From an uncultured Bacilli bacterium (GTDB lineage: Bacteria > Bacillota_I > Bacilli_A > RF39 > UBA660), in the NCBI GenBank assembly GCA_947586295.1, contig CANPXQ010000034.1, positions 1 through 8,410 on the forward strand: a stretch of DNA of 8,410 bases. The letters are read 5' to 3'. Under the pieces are notes generated by a model, which saw only the letters and a list, made by a program, of their open reading frames with translations, ran no database searches and was not told the origin of the DNA. Below, one piece after another: positions 1 through 6,633 of the stretch; within the stretch, counting starts at the first letter, position 1, and each line of letters opens with the position of its first letter. The translations under genes and the position numbers were made by a program.

Positions 1-1670
1 TTTTTAATTGAATAAGATCCACTTAAATCTTTATGATAGTAATTGGGTAAGGCACTTCTTTCTTTATCAAAACCTAATTCTTCATAAAATTTACTATTGG
101 TATTTACCAGCCACATAAGATCAAAACCTCGGTCATATATTTTCATTAATTTTTCTTTATATTGGGGAAAAATAGCAGCTAGTTCCTTGATTCGAGCTTT
201 TTCAAAAGAAACATTTTGGGCAAATAAAGTACCTTCATCAGGATCAATATAGGTTAATAACTTTTTAACTAATTCTTCTCTTTCATCTAACGTATTAGTT
301 TTAGCGAGAAATATGTAATTGTCTTTTTCTTTATCACATACTCCCGGTTCTCTTTCAATATGTAAAGAAAATTCAAAAGGTGACTGAGTATAAGGCTTTT
401 CACCTTTAAACCGTGGTAAGGGACAAGGCATAGTTTCAAAATCTAAATGATATATAGGATATTTTATAGACTCAATTCCGGCTTTTATTTTTTCACTATC
501 AATATATTCTTTATTAAACGCTAAAGCATCTCTTTGAATAAAATGTTTTTTATTTTTAATCCAAGATTCTGGTATATCTAACATATTAAGATAACCTTCA
601 TTAATTAAATCTAAACCTTTAATTGTCTCATTAAATTCGTTTTTAAAACCAAACCCATTATTTAAATAATTTAAACTAGAATTTTTTAAAGGAATATCGC
701 GACCACAAACCGTAGATAAAAAAGGACATTCTTGCATTTTTTTACGTGCACACCAAATCCCTAATTTAGTTTTTCTAGCATCTAATTCAAATAAATATTT
801 TTCCAATTTTAAAGCATCACTTTTAATAAGGTCTTGATACTTTTTAGTAACAAGAGTTAAATCAATAAAAGTAATTAATTCATTGCCAGTAGCATCTTGA
901 TGATATACCGGTTTATCCATATTATAAGTTCCATCAAAAACATAATTATGATTTAAAACTGCTAAATAATAGTGGACATTATCAATATTAGGATTATTAC
1001 TAGACTTAAATTCCCCTTCTAAAAAAAATCTTTGAATTGCTAAATCATATACATATTTACCCACATCAGTATAACGATCAAACAATTTATTTTTTTCTTT
1101 TTCATATTTTTCTAAAGGCATCTCATCAGTTATAGGATAATCTATTTCATCTTTTAAAAAATAAGTATTCTTTTCTTTATCAAAATAAAATATAGAATAT
1201 TTATCCTTGCGATAATAATTACTTTGTAAATTATAATATTTATTACTAGTTGTAGCCTTTACTTCAATAATATTTAAACCTTGCGAATTTTCATTATAAA
1301 TATCTACATAACAAATATATTTAATCCCATTTTGATTAAATTCAAAAGACTCTTGATTTTTAGTTGCCTCAGCATAAACACTTTTACCAGCAAAATACTT
1401 TTCCACTAATATTCCCGCTTCCATTTCTACTTGCTTATAAAAAGGCATTAGAGCTTCTAATTGTTTATTTTCTTTTTTAGTTAAATCAATAGTATATTCT
1501 TCATCAGCAAACATATTGCCTAACAAATCTTTAAGATGTTCTTTTTTTTCTTGCTCTTTGTATTCCTCATAGGAAATAAAAGCATCGTATTTTTCATTTC
1601 TTACTTCATCCAGAGCCGCATATCGACTACATCTTGTATAATTAATAAAATCCGTTTTTGTTATAGCCAT
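1..1670 (-). CDS. DUF2779 family nuclease-like protein (3' end outside window)
   Basis: The open frame runs from an ATG at 1670 to the window edge, giving 556 complete codons. The N-terminal half looks like a PD-(D/E)XK nuclease: a helix with E84 and E90, then D123 in YVDIY, then E136-V-K138. A cysteine set resembling the Fe-S clusters of Cas4/AddB-type nucleases is visible: C14 in TRCSRY, then C307, C315 and C322. The C-terminal part has the hallmark DUF2779 segment: D410-F-E412 in YHLDFETM, then KPYTQSPFEFSLH, FAQNVSFEKARIKEL and GSYSIK near the edge. The D-x-E pair suggests a DEDD / RNase H-like exonuclease fold. The family is known by sequence but its function is not established; a nucleic-acid processing enzyme is my inference. 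The start lies 3 bases beyond the stop of the upstream gene, with a weak AGG about 6 bases ahead, so translation is probably coupled. The missing C-terminus is probably 100 or more residues. Confidence 0.85.
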   Translation of the reverse strand, partial: MAITKTDFINYTRCSRYAALDEVRNEKYDAFISYEEYKEQEKKEHLKDLLGNMFADEEYTIDLTKKENKQLEALMPFYKQVEMEAGILVEKYFAGKSVYAEATKNQESFEFNQNGIKYICYVDIYNENSQGLNIIEVKATTSNKYYNLQSNYYRKDKYSIFYFDKEKNTYFLKDEIDYPITDEMPLEKYEKEKNKLFDRYTDVGKYVYDLAIQRFFLEGEFKSSNNPNIDNVHYYLAVLNHNYVFDGTYNMDKPVYHQDATGNELITFIDLTLVTKKYQDLIKSDALKLEKYLFELDARKTKLGIWCARKKMQECPFLSTVCGRDIPLKNSSLNYLNNGFGFKNEFNETIKGLDLINEGYLNMLDIPESWIKNKKHFIQRDALAFNKEYIDSEKIKAGIESIKYPIYHLDFETMPCPLPRFKGEKPYTQSPFEFSLHIEREPGVCDKEKDNYIFLAKTNTLDEREELVKKLLTYIDPDEGTLFAQNVSFEKARIKELAAIFPQYKEKLMKIYDRGFDLMWLVNTNSKFYEELGFDKERSALPNYYHKDLSGSYSIK

Positions 1671-1672
1671 AA

Positions 1673-2035
1673 TTAACCTAATATCTTAGCTACAACTTTA
1701 TCATCTTGTTTAGTTAATTTTATTTTTAAATCGTTTAAAGTTTTGGTTTCATCACGAGGATCAATAACTTTTCCTTCACTATTTATAACATAATTATTTT
1801 GAGCTAATTCATCCACCGTAATATATACATCTTTTTCTTCATTAAATAAATCTTGGTTATTTTCCCCATATATTTGAGCTTGAGTACTTATAGCTTCCAT
1901 TTTTAAATCATATAAATCACTAACAAAATCCCCTTTAAAATTATAAGATATCTTATTAGCGATAATAAAATAAATAACACTAAATGTAACTATTAAGGCA
2001 CCTAATCCAATATTTAAAATATTTGCTTTAGTCAT
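1673..2035 (-). CDS. small single-span membrane protein, pseudopilin-like
   Basis: This 120-residue protein has one hydrophobic helix at about residues 6-26 and an extracellular C-terminal domain of about 95 residues. The outer part has a layout common in Gram-positive pseudopilin-like proteins: a helix with AISTQAQIYGENN, then VYITVDELAQNNYV, then GKVIDPRDETKTLN and a final beta strand. I do not see a prepilin peptidase site (no G-F/M-T-L-x-E before the helix), so it may be an uncleaved membrane-anchored relative, not a true pilin. The start is well supported: an AAAGGAGGA ribosome site (plus-strand 2041-2048) sits 5-6 bases ahead, inside the last codons of the upstream gene, and the two genes overlap by 8 bases. 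It is followed at once by the DUF2779 gene. The pilin-like assignment is from pattern only. Confidence 0.7.
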   Translation of the reverse strand: MTKANILNIGLGALIVTFSVIYFIIANKISYNFKGDFVSDLYDLKMEAISTQAQIYGENNQDLFNEEKDVYITVDELAQNNYVINSEGKVIDPRDETKTLNDLKIKLTKQDDKVVAKILG

Positions 2036-2936
2036 TGCTTTCCTCCTTTAAACTTTTTCCCCGATATTCCCATAAAGGAAATTCTTCTTTAATTAATTTT
2101 ATACTACTGATAATTCTTTCTTTTAATTTTGACGTTCCAAATTCAAAATAATTATCAATAATTTGATTTAAATTATTAAAAGCTAGGCTTTCTTCTTTCG
2201 TATTATTATATAAATAAGGAATAATAATAACTTGATCTAAAAAAGATATATCTTTTTGTTTAAATAAATAATTACTTTTTAATACTTTAATTAATTTTTT
2301 ATAAGCATTAAAACTATGATGATAGGTATTTTTACCTATCTTTTCATATTCCGATTTACTAAATTTCCGAATATTTAAATTCTTTACATATTTATTAATT
2401 TTCCTTTTATTAGTTAATTTATTAACGATGATTTTATCATCCAAAATTGTATAGTTGCTATTTTTTCTAATGGCTACTAATAAAAAAGCTTCTTCCCCGA
2501 TTAATTCTTTAAAAGTAGTTGTCTTTAAAGCTCCATAACATATCATAATTCCTGAGGCAATATTATATATTTTCCGATTAGCTTTTACTTTAGCTACTAC
2601 TTTTTTATTTTTTAAATATTTATTAATTATCTTTTTAACATCTAAAGTTAAGATGTTATTAATAATTAAATAATTATCTATAAAAGTAGGAATATAATAT
2701 TCTTTAGTTTTCTTCAATTGCTTAAACTCTATAGTATCCATACTCATTATAATACATTTTACATAGATATCTAATTTAGCAAATATATAGTTAATAATAT
2801 CTTCTTTTTTAGCTTTGCTAATAGTAATAGAAACAGGATAATTGTAAATTAAACAATATTGATGAAATAAATTAACAATTTTTAAAAGTTCTTCTTTTTT
2901 TAAACTTTTAATTAATTCTAAGTAGCTTTTATCCAT
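2028..2936 (-). CDS. hypothetical protein, 302 residues
   Basis: I do not recognise this protein with certainty. It is soluble, rich in Lys, Ile and Asn, and has no signal peptide or membrane span. Residues 6-55 (SLKKEELLKIVNLF ... KAKKEDIINYIFAKLD) look like a SAP / Rho-N type helical repeat. The middle (GIMICYGALKTTTFKELIG) resembles the 'x-YG-x-hydrophobic' helical segment of proteins associated with SEC-C or pRiA4b-ORF3-like domains. The C-terminus (FPLWEYRGKSLKEES) resembles the 'W-x-x-x-G-x-S-x-x-E' tail of the same loose group. These resemblances are weak. The ATG at 2936 has a GAGGAA ribosome site (2946-2951) 9 bases upstream. Its end overlaps the next gene by 8 bases, so it is the first gene of a compact unit with the pseudopilin-like and DUF2779 genes. 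A possible promoter lies just upstream. Confidence 0.75.
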   Translation of the reverse strand: MDKSYLELIKSLKKEELLKIVNLFHQYCLIYNYPVSITISKAKKEDIINYIFAKLDIYVKCIIMSMDTIEFKQLKKTKEYYIPTFIDNYLIINNILTLDVKKIINKYLKNKKVVAKVKANRKIYNIASGIMICYGALKTTTFKELIGEEAFLLVAIRKNSNYTILDDKIIVNKLTNKRKINKYVKNLNIRKFSKSEYEKIGKNTYHHSFNAYKKLIKVLKSNYLFKQKDISFLDQVIIIPYLYNNTKEESLAFNNLNQIIDNYFEFGTSKLKERIISSIKLIKEEFPLWEYRGKSLKEESND

Positions 2937-2958
2937 ATTATCAACTTCCTCGATGAAT

Positions 2959-2964
2959 ATTATA
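2959..2964 (-). promoter_or_regulatory. possible -10 element for the 302-residue gene
   Basis: On the minus strand a perfect TATAAT lies 22 bases before the ATG at 2936. The matching -35 position (17-base spacing) is only T-rich (TTTTTT), so this is a weak call resting on the -10 box. If real, the leader is short and begins very near the ribosome site. It would separate the 2936-to-1 gene group from the cohesin gene. Confidence 0.35.
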
Positions 2965-2969
2965 TAACA

Positions 2970-2985
2970 TTTTTCTTAAGAAAAA
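2970..2985. repeat. 16-bp perfect palindrome between two genes
   Basis: TTTTTCTTAAGAAAAA reads the same on both strands. It lies 5 bases past the stop of the cohesin gene and just upstream of the possible -10 box. As RNA it could form only a 6-bp stem with a 4-base loop and one G-C pair, which is weak for a terminator. It could equally be an operator over the putative promoter or chance in A+T-rich DNA. Confidence 0.3.
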
Positions 2986-2990
2986 AAGAT

Positions 2991-4334
2991 TTATTCTTGC
3001 TTTAAACCTTTTTTCATCTTTTCTTCACTTTTCTTATTTTTTTTCGTTTTTTTAGTTTTTAATATATTAAATATAATAATTAAAAGGATAATAAATATTC
3101 CTAAAAAACCAATTATTATATACATAAAGATATGGCATTTAGAATTTAGGTCTTTTAACATATCATTAAAAGTACTTAAACTTTCTTCATCTAAAAGCAT
3201 AACATTTTCATTTTGTTTATCATATTTATAAAAACCTTCTTCACCAGTTTCCACATTTACGCCATAAATAATAACAAACCGGGAATTTTCATTTAAAAAG
3301 TATGCCGATACTACTTTATCATTTATTGTTATTTCTCCTTTTAGATAATTTGTTAATTCTTTATCGACATTTAAAGGATAAATCATTATTTTATTAATAC
3401 CAATTTCTTTATATATTTCATAAGTATTTTTTTCTTCATCATAAATATAAAGATTAACTACTCCGGCACTATTTTTTAAACCTACTAAAACAATATTAGT
3501 ATTTTCATTGTAATATGCGGGAATATCAAAATCATTTATTTTAACTGTATGTTCTTGATAATTAGCCATTACCGGTAAATATTCTTTAATTTTTACGACT
3601 GTTAATGCCTCCCCATCGATAGAGACATTAATAGGGTTAGCATCCTTTACTTCAACGTTAATCGTATATGTTTTTTCACTACCATTTTCCGCCTTTACAA
3701 CAACAGGAAAACTATTTATACCACTAGTTACTTCAAAACTTCCAGCACCACTTATTTGGCTTTTAGAATCACTGGCTTTAGCGATAATATTAATTTGTTT
3801 AACATCTTCGGGAACAGTTATACCATATTCTAAAGTATCTTTATTAAATTCTGGAGTTAACTCATAGCCTTCAACAGATAAGCTACTTAAATCATTATTT
3901 TTAGAATAACTAGCTTCTAATTCTTGTTGGGTTATTAATTTAATGGTGCGGTTAGTCGGGGTAATATTCATTGAAGAAAAATCATTAGCATAAACATCAT
4001 AACTAGGAACACTAATAGTAGTGGAACCTGTTTTTAAAACTTTAAATTTAAAAGTATATTTGACACTTTTAGTCCCCGCAGAAGAGTTAACCATTCCGGT
4101 TCCACCTGCTTCTCCCGTACTAGAAGTTAATTGTAAATAACTTTTATTATAATCTAAATCCATTTCCCAAGAACCAATACTAGTACTACTAGATAAAGTT
4201 ACAGTAACTGTAATAGTGTTTCCAACTACAGCTTGGCTAGGACCAGAAACCGTAATTTTACCAGAAGATGCTAAGACTGATAAAGGAAATACTAAAAGTA
4301 ATAAAATACTAAATACAATATGTTTTAACCTCAT
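2991..4334 (-). CDS. membrane-anchored cohesin-domain protein
   Basis: This is a 447-residue type I surface protein. Residues 1-22 form a signal peptide (RLKH, hydrophobic core, cut near VLA-SSG). Residues 25-135 are a cohesin domain: GKITVSGPSQAVVGNTITVTV, then IGSWEMDLDYNKSYLQL, VKYTFKFKVL and the closing TISVPSYDVYAND strands. Residues 147-229 are a cadherin-like beta-sandwich repeat with the typical LSSLSVEGYELTPEF ... LEYGITVPED ... KTYTINVEV pattern. Residues 232-398 form an extracellular region I do not recognise. Residues 401-425 are a transmembrane helix, followed by a lysine-rich cytoplasmic tail of about 22 residues. There is no LPxTG sorting motif. An AAGGAG site (4345-4350) precedes the ATG by 10 bases. 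Cohesins bind dockerins, and the gene 17 bases upstream encodes one, so the likely job is to hold that wall hydrolase at the membrane. The pairing is inference; the domains are seen. Confidence 0.88.
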   Translation of the reverse strand: MRLKHIVFSILLLLVFPLSVLASSGKITVSGPSQAVVGNTITVTVTLSSSTSIGSWEMDLDYNKSYLQLTSSTGEAGGTGMVNSSAGTKSVKYTFKFKVLKTGSTTISVPSYDVYANDFSSMNITPTNRTIKLITQQELEASYSKNNDLSSLSVEGYELTPEFNKDTLEYGITVPEDVKQINIIAKASDSKSQISGAGSFEVTSGINSFPVVVKAENGSEKTYTINVEVKDANPINVSIDGEALTVVKIKEYLPVMANYQEHTVKINDFDIPAYYNENTNIVLVGLKNSAGVVNLYIYDEEKNTYEIYKEIGINKIMIYPLNVDKELTNYLKGEITINDKVVSAYFLNENSRFVIIYGVNVETGEEGFYKYDKQNENVMLLDEESLSTFNDMLKDLNSKCHIFMYIIIGFLGIFIILLIIIFNILKTKKTKKNKKSEEKMKKGLKQE

Positions 4335-4351
4335 TATTTTTCAACTCCTTT

Positions 4352-6072
4352 TTATGATATAGTATAAGTACCTAATATTTGTTTTTGAATTTGTAATAAA
4401 TCTAAAGCATTAATTTTACCATCACCGGATGGATCGGCAGCAATAGATGATGCTCCTTCTAAAGTATATGTTCCCAAAATATATTTTTGAACTTGTAATA
4501 AATCTAAAGCATTAATTTTACCATCACCGGATGAATCCCCTTTAACAACTATAGTTAAAGATTGACTACCATTACTATTAGCTATTGTGATTTTAAAACC
4601 AGTAGCAACAGCTCCACTTGTAACCGTTACACCATCTTGATTTTGGATACTTGCCGAATTACTACCCCCTACAGCTTCAATAGCCTCTTTAATATCGGAT
4701 ACATCCGTATTTTCTTTAGCTCCTAAAAGATAACCATTGGAATAGCTATAACCACTTGATGTAATAATTGTTGCAATATCAATATTACCTAGCCCATTAG
4801 CTTCGCTTTCTATTGCTCCATTACTACTATTAACAATTGGCGTATCCATATTATTAAATACCGGAATTTTAAAATTTAAATTAATATCCAAAAGATTATT
4901 TTTGACATAAGTATCATAAGAAATTTTAGACTCACTCATTGGCCCCGGTAAATTAGTCATATATTGATGCGTAAATCTTTTGGAAATCGTAGTTGGTACT
5001 AAATTAAATTTTTGAAAATAATTTGTATATTGACCAACTTGAATATAAGAAGCCGCAATCGTATCAGCACCATTTATAATGGCAGTCTCAATACCATACC
5101 AATTATATTCTTTAGCTTTTTTTAAGCCACATAAAGTCGTTCCATAATCGCGAACACAACTATCACTAACTCCCCAGTTATAAAAGTTATAATAACCTTC
5201 ATAATTAGGATATACACCCCGCCATAAGTTTTCTAAAGATGTTCCATTGCCCAATTCATTACGAATACGACTAGCCATTGCAATTGGCGAAGCAGAAGTT
5301 ATTTTCGCAATAATATCAACAATCCCCTTATCTTTATGAGCCTCATAAAATTTCGTAGGGGCAATAATCGAACGAATAGTTTCAGGATAAATGCTTTTTA
5401 AAGACGCATCATATGATTGATCTAAAAATTGAAAAATATATTTCTCCGTAAAAAAGTTTCTAGGGTCCATATAATAAGCTACACCTTTTTGAGATGGCGC
5501 CACATAATTACCTGGGGAAGTTAAGGTACAACTACTATCTAAAAAAGTTTTATCATAAATACTTGATTGAATAAAATTTTTCCCACAAGTACTTTCTTTT
5601 TCCACCGCATAAGACCATTCTAAATTAGTATTAATAGCTTGAAAATTCCAATTTTTATGGGTTTCTTTTAAACTACATAATCCTCCCCAATAACTAGAAG
5701 GAAATCCTGCCGTTTTTAAATCTTGCTCACATTGACTAGTAGGTGTAGCTGTATCTTTAGCATAGGAATTTATTACTTCCACATCATCGGCACAAACATA
5801 ACCCGTTTTGCCGGTATAATAAATAATATTATACCAACCTTTACTACACTTACTATTATTATTCGTATCTATATATAATGTATTACTTACCATTTCATAA
5901 TAATCAAATTTATCTAAAGTATCTATTCTTTGGGTATTACTACCCGTTCCTTCTCTAAGATTAGTACCATCATTTATTACTTTAACCCGAAAAGTATATT
6001 CCGTAGCCTTTACCTTAAAAGTAATAGAAAAAAGCATAACAAAAAGTAATAACCAAATAATTTTTTATTCAT
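4352..6072 (-). CDS. secreted SH3-GH73-type glucosaminidase with dockerin; frameshift in signal peptide
   Basis: The frame is open from 6059 to 4352, but its first in-frame ATG (6037) lacks a ribosome site and lies inside a signal peptide. The ATG at 6072 has AAGGAGA 8 bases upstream. One extra A in the A6 run at 6061-6066 joins it to the main frame and gives a textbook signal peptide (MNKKIIW-core-KVKA). Numbering below is for that 573-residue product. Residues 27-102 resemble a bacterial SH3 domain. Residues 115-410 are a GH73-type endo-beta-N-acetylglucosaminidase related to LytG, with motifs NWNFQAI, IAMASRIRNELGNG (likely catalytic E273), YYNFYNWG and TIAASYIQVGQ. Residues 417-510 are an Ig-like domain often found before dockerins. 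Residues 511-572 are a type I dockerin with two near-identical calcium loops (D513/D517/D524 and D547/D551/D558). It should cut wall glycan strands outside the cell. The next gene encodes a cohesin. Confidence 0.85.
4391..4533 (-). repeat. dockerin duplication with 41-bp identical direct repeats
   Basis: The blocks 4391-4431 and 4493-4533 are identical over 41 bases, 102 bases apart (34 codons). They encode the same core of each dockerin calcium loop (SGDGKINALDLLQ). Flanking bases are also similar but not identical. At the positions that decide cohesin specificity in clostridial type I dockerins (10 and 11 of each loop) both copies have Ala-Leu instead of the common Ser-Thr. Confidence 0.9.
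6061..6066 (-). other. A6 tract where the dockerin gene is out of frame
   Basis: The ribosome-site-linked ATG at 6072 reads M-N-K-K and then, in the frame as given, L-F-G-Y-Y ... R and a TAA after 20 codons. With seven As instead of six the frame continues as K-K-I-I-W-L-L-L-F-V and enters the 561-residue open frame. The tract is the only place where one base repairs both the start and the signal peptide. Confidence 0.75.
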
Positions 6073-6080
6073 TATATCAC

Positions 6081-6087
6081 TCTCCTT
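6081..6087 (-). promoter_or_regulatory. ribosome binding site of the dockerin hydrolase gene
   Basis: AAGGAGA on the minus strand stands 8 bases before the ATG at 6072. It decides the start: no such site precedes the later in-frame ATG at 6037, where the upstream bases are nearly all T and A. Confidence 0.8.
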
Positions 6088-6103
6088 ATGCATATACATA
6101 ATA

Positions 6104-6132
6104 AGTATATCAAAAGATTAATTATTTACCAA
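6104..6132 (-). promoter_or_regulatory. sigma-A type promoter, dockerin-cohesin operon
   Basis: On the minus strand, TTGGTA (6127-6132), 17 bases, then TATACT (6104-6109) with an extended -10 TGA directly before it. This is the best promoter match in the window. Initiation near 6097 would give a leader of about 25 bases before the ATG at 6072. It probably drives both the dockerin and cohesin genes, since only 17 bases separate them. Confidence 0.65.
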
Positions 6133-6168
6133 ATAATTGTCCTCTAAATTTTAAAAATTAACAGCAAT

Positions 6169-6197
6169 TTTACTATTAATTTTACAAATTTTATAAT
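6169..6197 (+). promoter_or_regulatory. promoter for the small membrane protein gene
   Basis: TTTACT (6169-6174), 17 bases, then a perfect TATAAT (6192-6197), ending 25 bases before the ATG at 6223. It faces away from the dockerin promoter. The rest of the 6073-6222 spacer shows no gene or RNA that I can support. Confidence 0.55.
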
Positions 6198-6222
6198 ATA
6201 ATTATGAATATGTGGAGAATTT

Positions 6223-6609
6223 ATGGAAAGATTTAATGGAATAGATATTTTATTTATTATTTTAATAGGTATATATTTAATAGCCTTTATCTTTATTATT
6301 ATGTATATATGTAATATCTTTTTAGAAAATTTAGATAAAAAAAGAAAATTCATAAAACAAGAAACTATTAATTTAAAAGTAAATAAACCTATATCTAAAC
6401 CTAAGAAAAGCAAAAATAAATCTTTAATTAATCAAGATAAATTACAAAATAAAAATAAAGAAAATAATTCTAAAAATAAAAACAAGCAAGTTAAAAAGAA
6501 AAATAATTCGACATCGCTTCGTAATGGCTATAAAGCACCTACCAAAAAGAAAAGAACAAGTCGAAAAAAGAAAAACAATAAGAAAAATAATAAACGAAAG
6601 AAAAAATAA
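6223..6609 (+). CDS. small lysine-rich single-span membrane protein
   Basis: This 128-residue protein is the only gene on the plus strand. Residues 8-33 are a strong transmembrane helix, preceded by a short N-terminus with one basic residue. From residue 38 on it is a low-complexity, highly basic tail with more than thirty lysines and many Asn and Ser, ending in RKKK. By the positive-inside rule the tail should face the cytoplasm, where it could bind nucleic acid or acidic lipids; this is inference. I do not recognise a family. The ATG has GGAG 5 bases upstream (6214-6217) and its own promoter, and the end forms part of a terminator hairpin. The long minus-strand frame over its first half (6144-6413) is a shadow. 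That the gene is real is supported by its promoter, ribosome site, membrane helix and terminator together. Confidence 0.7.
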   Translation: MERFNGIDILFIILIGIYLIAFIFIIMYICNIFLENLDKKRKFIKQETINLKVNKPISKPKKSKNKSLINQDKLQNKNKENNSKNKNKQVKKKNNSTSLRNGYKAPTKKKRTSRKKKNNKKNNKRKKK

Positions 6610-6633
6610 TTTTTCGTTTTTTATTTTCTTTTT
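6592..6633 (+). terminator. hairpin terminator between convergent genes
   Basis: AAACGAAAGA and TTTTTCGTTT form a 10-bp stem (one G-U pair) around an 8-base loop, followed by a T-rich run. The left arm lies in the last codons of the plus-strand gene. On the minus strand the same hairpin lies just beyond the stop at 6621 and is followed by a T-rich stretch, so it could end both transcripts. The stem is A+T-rich, so it is only moderately strong. Confidence 0.55.

Noticed and set aside
1..1670. Cas4 or another CRISPR-associated nuclease
   Set aside because: The EVK and cysteine motifs are Cas4-like, but the C-terminal segment is DUF2779 and no cas gene or CRISPR array is present.
4391..4533. 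CRISPR or tandem repeat element
   Set aside because: Only two copies exist, in frame within a gene, and they encode the paired calcium loops of a dockerin.
4352..6037. ATG at 6037 as the true start of the dockerin hydrolase
   Set aside because: It has no ribosome site and lies within the hydrophobic core of a signal peptide whose beginning is encoded upstream next to a strong AAGGAGA site.
2991..6072. Cellulosome component pair
   Set aside because: The enzyme is a GH73-type wall hydrolase with an SH3 domain, there is a single cohesin, and no carbohydrate-binding module or plant-polysaccharide enzyme is visible.
6144..6413. 89-codon minus-strand open frame
   Set aside because: It lies over the promoter and start of the plus-strand membrane protein gene, is nearly all Ile/Lys/Leu from A+T-rich shadow reading, and has no convincing ribosome site.
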